Below the pieces are notes generated by a model. That model searched no databases. It saw only the letters and a program-made list of their open reading frames with translations, and had not been told where the DNA came from. Of a stretch of 64,000 nucleotides of DNA, positions 39,456-51,402 are shown in pieces (the stretch's first letter is position 1; each line of letters begins with the position of its first letter). The position numbers and the translations under genes were made by a program. The stretch spans positions 1 to 64,000 of the forward strand of contig JADJDQ010000006.1 in the NCBI GenBank assembly GCA_016702605.1. The letters run 5' to 3'. The DNA comes from Candidatus Intricatilinea gracilis (GTDB lineage Bacteria > Pseudomonadota > Gammaproteobacteria > Burkholderiales > Burkholderiaceae_C).

Positions 39456-39965
39456 ATGTCCGACGAGTTTGACGCCCTGCTGCTTGCCACCCCCGCCGCC
39501 ACCACGGCCACCGGCCCACACACCACACGAGTGGCACGACTCGTCAGCAGGCTTTACCGCGCCGCTTCGCCGACGCTGCGCTCACGCATGTTGACCTGCC
39601 TGTTGCGCCCGCTCGGCACACTCGCCACCGTGGGGGTGGCAGCCGGCGCGTTCAGTTGTTTCCTGTACCGTGAAGGGTCGATGGGTGCCCGGGCCGCGAT
39701 GGGTGACGTGGCACGTTTCTCCAATGATCAGGTGATCGAACTGGCGCGTTTCGTCGAGCAGGTCAGCCCCGAGGCGCTGCACGAACTTGCCAAACTCATG
39801 GCCGACCGTTCCGCGGGCCTTGCGGCCTTCAGTGCATCGGTCGCCCTGCTGCTGATGCAGGTCTTGCGTCAAAAGGACGTCGGCTTCGTGGCGCGCGACC
39901 ATCCGGCCTATGTCGCCGCTGTCCGCCTCGACACCCGCGCCACCGCCGCCGACGTGCCGGCCTGA
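39456..39965 (+). CDS. Conserved hypothetical protein with one possible membrane segment
   Basis: A 169-residue protein that I do not recognise. The ATG at 39456 is well supported by AGGAG 8 bases upstream. The middle has a hydrophobic stretch (LGTLATVGVAAGAFSCFLY, about 50-68), followed by amphipathic helices (FSNDQVIELARFVEQVSPEA, then LHELAKLM) and a second moderately hydrophobic stretch (AFSASVALLLMQVL). It stands alone between the sulfur operon and boxB with gaps of about 180 bp on both sides. The role is unknown. Confidence 0.6.
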   Translation: MSDEFDALLLATPAATTATGPHTTRVARLVSRLYRAASPTLRSRMLTCLLRPLGTLATVGVAAGAFSCFLYREGSMGARAAMGDVARFSNDQVIELARFVEQVSPEALHELAKLMADRSAGLAAFSASVALLLMQVLRQKDVGFVARDHPAYVAAVRLDTRATAADVPA

Positions 39966-40057
39966 AGCCGGCCGGGTCGAGGCAAGCCTTCGACTTCTCG
40001 CAATCCCTAGGGCCCAGTCCCGGCAATCGCTGATGCAGGTCAAACTGCAGTCTGCTA

Positions 40058-40106
40058 TAGGCACTATCGTGCATGCTTGCGTTGCGGATGTAGGCACTAA
40101 AGTGCA
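40058..40106. promoter_or_regulatory. Two 33-bp-spaced palindromic operators upstream of boxB
   Basis: TAGGCACTATCGTGCA (40058-40073) and TAGGCACTAAAGTGCA (40091-40106) are two copies of one 16-bp site; the second contains the perfect palindrome GCACTAAAGTGC. Their starts are 33 bp apart, about three helical turns, so a dimeric repressor pair would sit on the same DNA face. They lie 40-90 bp upstream of the boxB ATG. The GCAC/GTGCA arms resemble TGCA-containing operators of the BzdR/BoxR benzoyl-CoA-sensing repressors, so a BoxR-type protein is the leading candidate. Confidence 0.65.
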
Positions 40107-40145
40107 CCAAAACGCGTTGCCCTCAGTACAACCCAGCGAGACACC

Positions 40146-41642
<1,497 letters not shown>

Positions 41643-41829
41643 GGTCTTGCTGATTGGTTGACCCAAGCGAGCGCCGAACCAGCCGCGCGAGTTGGTTTGG
41701 CGCGGTGCTTCGGCGCCTGCTCGTGCGAGCAGCGGTGAAAATAAACTTCGGCTAAGTTGGCCAGCGCACAGACGGGCGCTTGCTGGCAGCGTATACACGA
41801 AGGTTCCATCAACCCAAGGAATCGACCCA

Positions 41830-41994
41830 GTGTCAAACGCCATAGCAGCCCACGCTCACCGTACCAAGCTCCACGTCCTGCGCGATCGCCTGCACCGTGC
41901 CATCCGCGACGTCAAACGTGGCAAGCCCGGTGCGGAGGCGCGCGTCATCGCCCACACCGCCAGACGCGCCGAGTACCGCGCCGCTCATCCCTGA
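41830..41994 (+). CDS. Small basic protein of unknown function
   Basis: A possible 54-residue, Arg/His/Ala-rich protein (HRTKLHVLRDRLHRAIRDVK) from a GTG at 41830 with AAGGA 9 bases upstream. It looks like one amphipathic helical hairpin. No family is recognised. Codon use is similar to neighbours. It may be a real small gene or chance; the ribosome site is the main support. Confidence 0.4.
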   Translation: MSNAIAAHAHRTKLHVLRDRLHRAIRDVKRGKPGAEARVIAHTARRAEYRAAHP

Positions 41995-42220
41995 TCGAGT
42001 CAGGTCCAGTCGGCCGATGGCCTTTGTGGACGAGGCCTTTCGTGTGGCGTGAATGATCGCGCCGACTGAGCCATCTCGAAAATTGATTGACGACAGGCGT
42101 CGTCTCGACTATGTTCCGGTCTCGGATTCGCGCAAGTGCAATTGCATAGCCGAATCACCCGCCGGGCAAACTGCTCGTCACCAGCCACTCCACCCACCGC
42201 AACGCCGAGGAGGTCGCACG

Positions 42221-42382
42221 ATGAACTGCAATACCACCCCCTTCGACGCAGACACTGTCAGTCTGTCGCGCGTGTACGCCCCGCATGGCAAGCTCATGCA
42301 ACTGGCGTTTGGTCGTGTGCTGGGTTCTGACATCGTCGCGGCACTGCATCCACATCCGGGCGAGGGTCCCGGCGAGTCGTAG
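42221..42382 (+). CDS. Small protein with a strong ribosome binding site
   Basis: A possible 53-residue protein starting MNCNTTPFDADTVSLSRVYA. GAGGAGG lies 7 bases before the ATG, one of the strongest ribosome sites in the window, and a rho-independent terminator follows 33 bp after the stop, so it looks like a short monocistronic gene. No domain is recognised. The gap before it (41995-42220) holds no other reading frame I can support and presumably contains its promoter. Confidence 0.5.
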   Translation: MNCNTTPFDADTVSLSRVYAPHGKLMQLAFGRVLGSDIVAALHPHPGEGPGES

Positions 42383-42415
42383 ACAAGACGATTCGCTCCC
42401 CTCGAGCCAAGGCTC

Positions 42416-42457
42416 CAAGAGGCCCGGATACCGCAAGGTTCCGGGCCTCTTGTTTTG
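42416..42457 (+). terminator. Rho-independent terminator
   Basis: A 12-bp perfect stem, CAAGAGGCCCGG (42416-42427) with CCGGGCCTCTTG (42441-42452), and a smaller inner hairpin ACC-GCAA-GGT in the loop. TTTTG follows. It lies just after the 53-residue small gene and before the 70-residue one. Confidence 0.88.
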
Positions 42458-42619
42458 TCCGGTGTGGTGCAGGTAAGTCCAGCGGCACTGCGTCCAACTC
42501 GTTGATTTCAGGCATGCAACTGCGACTCGCTACCCGCGTGTCGGCAGGGGCAGGGCGCCGCTTTGGCGCTCGTTTCCTTCACCACCGTTCCTACAGGAAC
42601 AACGGCGGAACCATTCATC

Positions 42620-42832
42620 ATGCAATCCCAAGAATTCGAACTGATATCCAGGAAGAGACAACTCGCCAGCGCGGCCTTTGCCGTGGTCACCAGCATGAGC
42701 TGTCTGGCATTCGTGTTGGCGATCTTCGCGTCGGCATCGGGTGAACTCGACCCGGTGCTGGCCAAGATCAAGCCCACACCTGCGGCCAGCGCCGTGGCCA
42801 GCGAGCAACCCACCAAACGCTTGCGCGGCTGA
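42620..42832 (+). CDS. Small single-pass membrane protein
   Basis: A 70-residue protein with a charged N-terminus (QEFELISRKRQLASA), one membrane segment (AAFAVVTSMSCLAFVLAIFA, about 18-37) and a polar Lys/Pro/Ala tail. Basic residues before the segment suggest the N-terminus is inside. No family recognised. The ribosome site is weak. It converges on the pyruvate carboxylase gene. Confidence 0.5.
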   Translation: MQSQEFELISRKRQLASAAFAVVTSMSCLAFVLAIFASASGELDPVLAKIKPTPAASAVASEQPTKRLRG

Positions 42833-42873
42833 TGGGCTCACGCCCTGAGCCTGTCCGAGGCGCCTGTCACCCG

Positions 42874-42896
42874 GCCCACTGGACCAAGCAGTGGGC
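42874..42896. terminator. Hairpin between convergent genes, weak terminator candidate
   Basis: An 8-bp perfect stem, GCCCACTG and CAGTGGGC, with a 7-nt loop GACCAAG lies between the small membrane protein and the end of pyruvate carboxylase. No T run follows on either strand, so termination is only possible, not shown. Confidence 0.35.
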
Positions 42897-42924
42897 GGGG
42901 CGGCAGGCCCTGCGGACAGGCCTT

Positions 42925-45900
42925 TCAGCTGATCGGCTTCAAGACGATCAGCAGATCCTTGGCCTGCACCCGGTCGCCGGGTGCGACCAGCACGGACTCG
43001 ACTTCGGCGTCGCGGTCGGCCGCCACGTGGGTCTCCATCTTCATGGCTTCGAGTGCCAGCAACGTACTGCCGGCACTGACCCGTTGCCCCGGCTTGACCG
43101 CCACACTGACGATGCCACCCGGCATGGGTGCCGCTACATGCCAGGGGTTGGTGGAGTCGGCCACCGGCCGGCCTTGTTGCGCCTTGCCCGCGTCGGGGCG
43201 CAGCACCCGCACCGTGCGTGACTGGCCGTTGAGTTCGAACTGCACCTTGAGTGCAGCGTCACCGTCGGGCGTGATGGCTTGCAAGGCCACCAGCAGCGTC
43301 TTGCCCGGGTCGATCTCGAGCGCCAGTTCCTGCTGCAGTTGTGGTCCGTAGAAGAACACCGGTGTGGGCAACACCGAGGTGTCGCCATGGGCGCGGGTGT
43401 GCGCGCAGTAGTCGCGCATCACCTTGGGGTACATGAGGTACGAGGCCAGTTCAGGCTCGCTGAGTGGCTGTTCGCACTCGGCCTCGGCCAGCACGCGCAA
43501 GGCGGCCAGGTCAGCCGGCGCCATGCGGTCGCCTGGTCGATACGGTTCGGGTGGTGTGTCACCCTCGGCGAGCTTGAGTACCTTGCGCGACAACTCCGCC
43601 GGGAAACCATCCGGCGGAAAGCCAAGTTCCCCCTTGAACAGCGACACCACCGACTCCGGAAAAGCCACCTCGCGTCCGGACTGCATCACGTCGATGGCAC
43701 TCATGTCGTTGGCCACCATCATCAGCGCCATGTCGCCCACCACCTTGGATGTGGGCGTGACCTTGACGATGTCGCCGAACAGCCGGTTCACGTCGGCATA
43801 GGCCTGTCGAGACTTCGGTCCAGCGGTGCGCCAGCCCCATGGAGCGCGCCTGCTCGCGCAGATTGGTGTATTGGCCGCCGGGCATCTCGTGGCGATAGAC
43901 ATCGGCTGTGCCCGAGCGGATCTCGGACTCGAAGGGTGAGTAGAAGCGCCGCACACCCTCCCAGTACATCGAGGCTTCGTGCAGTGCATCTTGCGACAGG
44001 CCGGGTCGCGTTCGGTGCCCGCCAGTGCCGCGGCAATCGCCGACAGGTTGGGTTGCGAGGTCAGGCCGCTCATCGAATCGATGGCGCCGTCCACCGCGTC
44101 GCAGCCGGCCTCGACCGCGGCCAGCACCGACGCCGCCGCGGCGCCGCTGGTGTCGTGGGTGTGGAAATGCACCGGCAGCCCGGTCTCGTCCTTGATCGCC
44201 TTGACCAGCGCCGCCACGGCGCGCGGGCGGCAGATGCCGGCCATGTCCTTGATGGCCAGCACGTGTACTCCCGCAGCCTTCAACTGCTTCGCAATGCCGA
44301 GGTAGTAGTCGAGCGCGTATTTCGGACGGGTCTTGTCGAACAGGTCGGCGGTGTAGCAGATGGCGCCTTCACACAGCGCACCGGTCTCGAGCACAGCGTC
44401 GAGCGCTACACGCATGTTCTCGACCCAGTTGAGTGAATCGAAGACGCGGAACAGGTCGATGCCTTGCTCGGCGGCGTGCTGCACGAAGTGGCGCACCACG
44501 TTGTCCGGATAGTTGGTGTAGCCCACCGCATTGGAGCCACGCAGCAGCATCTGGAACAGCGTGTTGGGGATGCGGCTGCGCAGTGCGGCCAGTCGCTGCC
44601 AGGGATCCTCTTTCAAGAAGCGCAGCGCCACATCGAAGGTGGCGCCGCCCCAGCATTCCACCGAGAACAACTGCGACAACTCGCGCGCATAGAAAGGCGC
44701 AATCGGCAGCAGGTCGGCCGTGCGCATGCGGGTGGCCAGCAGCGACTGGTGGGCGTCGCGCATGGTGGTGTCGGTCAGCAGCACCTGCGGCTGGTCGAGC
44801 ATCCACTGGGCGAATCTGGCCGGGCCGAGCGTCTTGAGGCGATCGCGTGTACCCGGTGCAATGGGGCTGGCGAGGTCGACCTTGGGCAGCACTGGCTTGG
44901 GAAGCGGCAGGGCGGGCAGGGTGCGGCCGGCCACCTCGGGATTGCCATTGACGGCCACTTCACCCAGAAAACGCAGCAGCTTGGTGGCGCGGTCGCGCCT
45001 CGCGGCAAAGGCCAGCAGATCCGGGGTGTTCTCGATGAAGCGGGTGGTGATCGCCCCGTCCACAAAAGCCGGATGCTGGATCAGGTTCTCGAGAAACTGC
45101 AGATTGGTTGCGACGCCGCGGATGCGGAACTCGCGCAGCGCCCGGTCCATACGCTGCGTCGTTTCCTTGGCAGTGGGCGCCCAGGCCGTCACCTTGACCA
45201 GCAGCGAGTCGTAGTACGGCGTGATCACCGCGCCGCCGTAAGCCGTGCCGGCATCCAGTCGGATGCCGAATCCCGCTGCGCTGCGATACGCCGCCAGGCG
45301 GCCGTAGTCGGGCAGGAAGCCGTTCTCGGGGTCTTCGGTCGTGACGCGGCATTGCAGTGCATGGCCGTTGAGCGGGATGTCGGCCTGCACCGGTACGCCG
45401 GTCGGGTGCAGGGCACCGTTGGCTGTTTCGCCGGGTTCGGCACCAGGCGCCTCGGGCACGCCGATGTGGCCACCTTCGGTGATGCGGATCTGCGCCTTGA
45501 CGATGTCCACGCCGGTGATCATCTCGGTCACCGTGTGTTCGACCTGGATGCGCGGGTTCACCTCGATGAAGTAACAACGCCCGTCGTCGGCGTCCATCAG
45601 GAACTCGACCGTGCCGGCATGGGTGTAGCCCACCGCACGCATCAGGCGCAGGGCGCTGGCGCACAGCGCGGTGCGGCCGGCCTGGTCGAGGTAGGGCGCG
45701 GGGGCGCGTTCGACCACCTTCTGGTTGCGCCGCTGCGCGGTGCAGTCACGCTCGTGCAGATGCACCACATTGCCGTGTCGATCACCCAGGATCTGCACCT
45801 CGACGTGGCGTGCGCGGCGGATGAGTTTCTCGAAATACACCTCGTCGTTGCCGAAGGCGGCCAGCGCCTCGCGCCGTGCTGCGGCCAGGGCGCCGGGCAG

Positions 45901-46443
45901 TTCAGCGGCGTTTTCGATGACACGCATGCCGCGCCCGCCGCCACCCCAGCTGGCCTTGAGCATGACCGGGAATCCGATTGCCTCGGCCTGCACCAGGCAC
46001 TCGGCCACGTCCAGCGGCAGCGGCGGTGTGGCCGGCATCACCGGCACACCGGCGGCCACGGCCGCATGACGCGCCGCCACCTTGTTGCCCAGCGTGCGCA
46101 TCACCTCGGGCGTGGGGCCGATCCAGCGGATGCCCGCGGCGATGACCTGTTCGGCGAACTCGGGGTTCTCGGACAAGAAGCCGTAGCCCGGATGGATGGC
46201 GTCCACATCGGCCTGGCGCGCGATACGCAGGATGTCGTCGCCGTCCAGATAAGCGGCCAACGGCTTCTTGCCTTCACCGACCAGGTAACTCTCGTCGGCC
46301 TTGAAACGGTGCAGCGCCTGGCGGTCCTGTTGCGAATAGATGGCCACGGTGCGCATGCGCATCTCCGAGGCGGCTCGCATCACCCGGATGGCGATTTCCG
46401 AGCGGTTGGCGATCAGGATCGAGCGGATGGGGGTGTGGGTCAT
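42925..46443 (-). CDS. pyc: Pyruvate carboxylase with two compensating frameshifts
   Basis: A biotin enzyme of about 1172 residues that carboxylates pyruvate to oxaloacetate. The biotin carboxylase domain (1-450) has SWGGGGRGMR and EVNPRIQVEHTVTEMITG; the carboxyltransferase domain (about 530-1000) has TMRDAHQSLLATRMRT and HFHTHDTSGAAAASVL; the C-terminal biotinyl domain has ALEAMKMETHV with the biotin Lys. Between about 44003 and 43813 the conserved sequence (MYWEGVRRFYSPFESEIRSG and PGGQYTNLREQARSMGLAHR) lies in another frame: one base is missing near 44003 and one is extra near 43813. As written about 63 residues are scrambled. With both bases corrected the protein is normal. Gene stands alone. 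Confidence 0.93.
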   Translation of the reverse strand: MTHTPIRSILIANRSEIAIRVMRAASEMRMRTVAIYSQQDRQALHRFKADESYLVGEGKKPLAAYLDGDDILRIARQADVDAIHPGYGFLSENPEFAEQVIAAGIRWIGPTPEVMRTLGNKVAARHAAVAAGVPVMPATPPLPLDVAECLVQAEAIGFPVMLKASWGGGGRGMRVIENAAELPGALAAARREALAAFGNDEVYFEKLIRRARHVEVQILGDRHGNVVHLHERDCTAQRRNQKVVERAPAPYLDQAGRTALCASALRLMRAVGYTHAGTVEFLMDADDGRCYFIEVNPRIQVEHTVTEMITGVDIVKAQIRITEGGHIGVPEAPGAEPGETANGALHPTGVPVQADIPLNGHALQCRVTTEDPENGFLPDYGRLAAYRSAAGFGIRLDAGTAYGGAVITPYYDSLLVKVTAWAPTAKETTQRMDRALREFRIRGVATNLQFLENLIQHPAFVDGAITTRFIENTPDLLAFAARRDRATKLLRFLGEVAVNGNPEVAGRTLPALPLPKPVLPKVDLASPIAPGTRDRLKTLGPARFAQWMLDQPQVLLTDTTMRDAHQSLLATRMRTADLLPIAPFYARELSQLFSVECWGGATFDVALRFLKEDPWQRLAALRSRIPNTLFQMLLRGSNAVGYTNYPDNVVRHFVQHAAEQGIDLFRVFDSLNWVENMRVALDAVLETGALCEGAICYTADLFDKTRPKYALDYYLGIAKQLKAAGVHVLAIKDMAGICRPRAVAALVKAIKDETGLPVHFHTHDTSGAAAASVLAAVEAGCDAVDGAIDSMSGLTSQPNLSAIAAALAGTERDPACRKMHCTKPRCTGRVCGASTHPSSPRSARAQPMSIATRCPAANTPICASRRAPWGWRTAGPKSRQAYADVNRLFGDIVKVTPTSKVVGDMALMMVANDMSAIDVMQSGREVAFPESVVSLFKGELGFPPDGFPAELSRKVLKLAEGDTPPEPYRPGDRMAPADLAALRVLAEAECEQPLSEPELASYLMYPKVMRDYCAHTRAHGDTSVLPTPVFFYGPQLQQELALEIDPGKTLLVALQAITPDGDAALKVQFELNGQSRTVRVLRPDAGKAQQGRPVADSTNPWHVAAPMPGGIVSVAVKPGQRVSAGSTLLALEAMKMETHVAADRDAEVESVLVAPGDRVQAKDLLIVLKPIS

Positions 46444-46599
46444 GACGGGCGCGGTGCTGGGTTCTTGCGATCGGGCGTAGGTGCGACCGCACCGAGCCGG
46501 GCGGTCCCCACGCTCGACGTGAGCAAGAAACGGTGCAGGGTGCGCCGGCCGTACCGCGCTGCCGATTCGACGGGGGCACCGCGCCAGGCGGCCCGCCGA

Positions 46600-47160
46600 T
46601 CAGGGGCGCTCTTTGCCGGTGACCAGTTGCCCGAGGTGTCCAGCGTAGCCGCCGGGATAACGGTCCAGCGTCGGTGTCACGGTGGAACGGCCGTGATTCC
46701 AGAAGTTGGTCAGCAGCTCACGTGCCGTCTGATGCGAGGCAGAGATGCTGGCCAGCCGCAGGCGCAGCAACTCGTCGCTGCGGGACGAGGTGGTCATGCC
46801 CTGAGGGCCGACGTCGCGCACCGTCATCGACCACCCACCGAATTCGCGCTCGTGGATGGCCTCACGCAGCAGGTCGATCATGCCGTAGTGCATGGCGTCG
46901 GCCTTGATGACGGCGTAGATGCGTGACAGGCCGGGCGCCGGCCCTTCGATGTATTGCATGAAGGCGCCGTCGGAGTACAGCAGCAGGCCGGTGACGTCTT
47001 CGATCAGGTTGCGGGCCTGCGCTCGTTCAGCCAGGTGGGCGAGTTCGGCCGGCGTCAGCAGGCGTGCGGCCTTGGAGATGTAGATCAGTGCAAACAGGCG
47101 AGTGCCCGTCGGGGCGTTGGCGCGGCTGCCGGTGCTGTGGTCTTGGTCAGGCGGATTCAC
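46600..47160 (-). CDS. BLUF-domain blue-light sensor
   Basis: A protein of about 186 residues with a BLUF flavin photoreceptor domain at about 20-115. It keeps the flavin-site Tyr in FALIYISKA, Asn in ARNLIEDVTGLLLYS, the Gln in FMQYIEGP, and Trp and Met in GGWSMTV, so light sensing through FAD looks intact. A C-terminal stretch of about 70 residues, possibly helical, may bind a partner; no enzymatic domain is attached. Start uncertain: GTG 47160 is used, an ATG at 47259 is the alternative. It diverges from frmA, and a PYP-like gene lies 5.6 kb away. Confidence 0.87.
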   Translation of the reverse strand: MNPPDQDHSTGSRANAPTGTRLFALIYISKAARLLTPAELAHLAERAQARNLIEDVTGLLLYSDGAFMQYIEGPAPGLSRIYAVIKADAMHYGMIDLLREAIHEREFGGWSMTVRDVGPQGMTTSSRSDELLRLRLASISASHQTARELLTNFWNHGRSTVTPTLDRYPGGYAGHLGQLVTGKERP

Positions 47161-47342
47161 GGCGATGCGTCGTGGCAAGAGGGGGCTGGCAGGCCTGCGT
47201 CGCGGCAGGCATCGACCCGGACAGTGATTGATGCCACCGCCGCGAAGGGGCGTGAGCATAACGTCGAGTGATACCCCCGGTGTGATCGGGCATGAGCTGG
47301 CGCTACAGTGCGCCACCCCTGACTCGCCACCCTCGTCACCCC

Positions 47343-48448
<1,106 letters not shown>

Positions 48449-48449
<1 letters not shown>

Positions 48450-49303
48450 TGGCAGCGATCGAGACGCTCAGCGAACACGGCTGCTTCGGTGGTGTGCAGG
48501 GCTTTTACAAGCACCAATCCGAGGTCATTGGCTTACCGATGCGGCTGTCGGTCTATGTGCCGCCGCAGGCCAAGGCGGGCAAGCTGCCGGTGTTGTTCTA
48601 CCTTGCCGGGCTGACCTGCACCGAAGAGACCTTCCCCACCAAGGCCGGCGCCCAGCAGTACGCGGCGCAGCACGGCCTGATGCTGGTCTGCCCGGACACC
48701 AGCCCGCGTGGCACCGGCATCGCCGAAGCCGATTCGTCGTGGGACTTCGGCACCGCCGCGGGCTTCTATCTCGATGCGACCGAGGCGCCCTGGGCCTCGC
48801 ACTGGCGCATGGAAAGCTACATCACGAGCGAACTGCGCAGCCTGGTGTTCGAGCACTTTGCGGCCGACCCGACGCGCGTGGGCATCTTCGGCCATTCGAT
48901 GGGCGGCCACGGTGCATTGACGCTGGCGCTGCGCCATCCGGCGCTGTTCCAGAGTGTGTCGGCGTTGGCGCCCATCGCTGCGCCGTCGCAGTGCCCGTGG
49001 GGTGTCAAGGCCTTCAGCGGCTACCTCGGTGCGGATCGTTCGGCCTGGGCGGCGCATGACGCCACCGAGCTGGTGAAAGCCGGCGCAAAGGCGCCGCCAC
49101 TGTTGATCGACCAGGGCCTGGCCGACAAGTTTCTGGCCGAGCAATTACATCCGCATCTGTTCGAGGCGGCCTGCCTGGCGGCCGGCCAGCCGCTCACGCT
49201 GCGCCGGCACGAAGGTTATGACCACGGCTACTACTTCATCACCAGCTTCATGCGTGATCACCTCGCGCATCACGCTGCAGGCTTGGGGCTGGCACCAGCT
49301 TGA
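48449..49303 (+). CDS. frmB: S-formylglutathione hydrolase
   Basis: A 284-residue esterase-D family enzyme that hydrolyses S-formylglutathione to formate and glutathione, completing formaldehyde detoxification. The nucleophile Ser is in GIFGHSMGGHGALT, and the His in RHEGYDHGYYFI; LAGLTCTEETFPTKAG is the substrate and oxyanion loop. Start ATG overlaps the frmA stop. No formate dehydrogenase follows. Confidence 0.95.
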
Positions 49304-49471
49304 TGGCCTGGACGCATGTGATCGGCACTTGATCGGCCACTTGATCAGCGTCTGAGCGTTGATGCGCCGCCGGACTAGGCCGCGCACTTAGCCGCATCCG
49401 AACCGCTCGGGCTGCGACAGCCGGTGCCCGAGTCGGACAATCAGCCGGCACCATCACCGCCGAGGACCACC

Positions 49472-50310
49472 ATGCGCCCGACCATCGCCGACAAGCGCCG
49501 CGACTTTCGCGCCCTGCATGACAGCGGCTGCTTCGTGATCCCGAACCCCTGGGACGTGGGCAGCGCGATCTACCTGCAAAGCCTGGGCTTCAAGGCGCTG
49601 GCCACCACCAGCGCGGGTTTGGCCTGGTCGCGTGGCCGCCCGGACGCCGCCATGTCGCGCGACGAGGTGCTCGACCACTTGCGTGACGTCGTCGGCGCGA
49701 CCGATCTGCCGGTCAACGCCGACTTCGAAAGTGGCTACGCACGGGATGCCGCGGGTGTGGCCGACAGTGTGGGCCTGGCGGTCGAGACCGGTGTGGCCGG
49801 CTTGTCGATCGAAGATGCCACCGGCGACGCGGCCCAGCCGCTGTTCGATATCGAGACGGCCGTGGCCCGCCTGCGGGCAGCCCGCCAGGCCATCGACAGG
49901 CGTGGTGGCGACACCTTGCTGGTGGCGCGTGCCGAATGTTTTCTGGTGGGCCGCCCGGATCTGGGCGAGACCCTGGCGCGGCTGCAGGCTTATGCCAACG
50001 CGGGTGCCGACTGCCTGTACGCGCCCGGCATCAGCAGCCGCGAGCACATCATCGCGCTGGTGGCGGGTGTGGCGCCCAAGCCGCTCAACCTGCTGGTGGG
50101 CTCGACCAGCGAACTCACACTGCGCGACATCGCCGAGCTGGGTGTGCGCCGCATCAGTGTGGGGGTGCGCTGGCACGGTCGGCCTGGGGCGGCTTCATGC
50201 AAGCGGCCCAGGTGCTGGCCGAGCAGGGGCGCTTCGATGGGTTTGCCAACGCGGCGTCGGGCCGCACGCTGGACAACTTCTTTCGCGCCGACAGGGGCCG
50301 CCGGCCCTGA
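49472..50310 (+). CDS. Isocitrate lyase/PEP mutase-family protein, frameshifted near the 3' end
   Basis: A TIM-barrel enzyme of about 279 residues. NPWDVGSAIYLQSLGFKALA, LPVNADFESGYA and GLSIEDATGD (Mg and substrate ligands) place it in the isocitrate lyase/PEP phosphonomutase superfamily, near the broad-function members that decarboxylate or cleave 2-oxo acids. After GVRRISVG the conserved end (GALARSAWGGFMQAAQVLAE, ending SGRTLDNFFRADRG) lies in a different frame; one G is missing in the run at about 50159-50163. As written it runs on to 50350 with an unrelated C-terminus. ATG 49472 follows CGAGGA. Confidence 0.85.
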
Positions 50311-50361
50311 GCTGACACCCGCTCGCCCCGGTCCACGCCGCCAGGCTTGACACCTCACGAC

Positions 50362-51375
50362 ATGCACGAAATCGAACTCAAGTTCCAGATCCCGCCCGAG
50401 GCTCGCGCTGCGGTGCGCAGCGGCGTCGCCACACCCGGCGCACAGACCACCCGGCTGCGCGCGTTTTATGTCGATACGCCCGAGTTGCATCTGGCCCGGG
50501 CCGGCATGGCGCTGCGCCTGCGGCAGGAGGGTGAGCGCTGGGTGCAGACCTTCAAGGCGCCTGGTGGTGATGCCTTGCGCCGTATCGAACACGAGGTGCA
50601 ACTCGATGCAGCGGCCGTGGCTGCCGGCCCGCGGCTCGATCTGGCGCGTCATGCTGGCAACCCGGCCGGCGCCGCGCTGGCCGGCGCGCTGGGTGACGGT
50701 GCGGCGGCGCTGCGCGTGACCTTCGAGACCGATGTGTCGCGCTGCCACCGCGTCATGCGCCATGCCGGCGCCGACATCGAGCTGGCGCTGGACGTGGGTG
50801 TGGTGCGCGCTGGCGAGTCGGAGCTGGCACTGCGCGAGATCGAGTTCGAGCTGGTCGACGGGCCGGTGGCCGGGCTGCTGGATCTGGCGCGCCACTGGGT
50901 CGAGCAACACGGCCTGTGGCTGGATGTGCGCAGCAAGGCCGAACGTGGCCATCTGCTGGCCCACCGCATGACGGTGGCGTCGGCCACCCTGGCAAGGCCG
51001 GTGCGGGCAGCCGACACACGTGATGCCGATCTGGCGTTGCGCCGCACGGTCGAGGCCAGCCTCGATCACATCCTGCCCAACGCCGCCGCGCTGGCTGCCG
51101 GGCTGGCCAGCGACGACCACCTGACCCAGGCTCGGCTGGGTGTGGCTGCACTTCACCAGGCGTTCACCTCGCTGCCGAACCAGGGCCAGGCCCGGGCCCT
51201 GACCGGCGCACGAACCCAGGCCGATGCCGAAAAGAGCTGGATGCGCCGACTGGGCGAGTTGACCGTGCAGCTGGATAGCTCGAAGCACCAGTCCGGCGCT
51301 GCCTTGCGTTCAGCCACCGCCGGTGCCTTGTGGCTCGAGCTGTTGGGTTACGCGCTGGCCGATCAGGCGCGCTGA
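50362..51375 (+). CDS. CYTH-domain inorganic triphosphatase with a degenerate CHAD-like tail
   Basis: A 337-residue protein starting with MHEIELKF, the ExExK signature of the CYTH triphosphate tunnel metalloenzyme fold. Further tunnel-lining residues are seen in GMALRLRQEG, QTFKAPG and LREIEFELVDG. Residues about 210-335 are helical and have lost most of the conserved His/Arg pattern of CHAD domains (only QARLGVAALHQAF hints at HxARVxxRRxR). It should hydrolyse inorganic tripolyphosphate or an organic triphosphate in the cytosol. The gene follows the PEP-mutase-family gene by about 50 bp. Confidence 0.82.
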   Translation: MHEIELKFQIPPEARAAVRSGVATPGAQTTRLRAFYVDTPELHLARAGMALRLRQEGERWVQTFKAPGGDALRRIEHEVQLDAAAVAAGPRLDLARHAGNPAGAALAGALGDGAAALRVTFETDVSRCHRVMRHAGADIELALDVGVVRAGESELALREIEFELVDGPVAGLLDLARHWVEQHGLWLDVRSKAERGHLLAHRMTVASATLARPVRAADTRDADLALRRTVEASLDHILPNAAALAAGLASDDHLTQARLGVAALHQAFTSLPNQGQARALTGARTQADAEKSWMRRLGELTVQLDSSKHQSGAALRSATAGALWLELLGYALADQAR

Positions 51376-51402
51376 ATCAGTCCCCGGCTCACGAGCGCTG
51401 AA

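Noticed and set aside
44464..46926. An 820-codon open frame on the plus strand opposite pyruvate carboxylase
   Set aside because: It is an antisense shadow of a high-GC gene: His/Val/Gly-rich composition, no domain, and the opposite strand encodes a well conserved enzyme.
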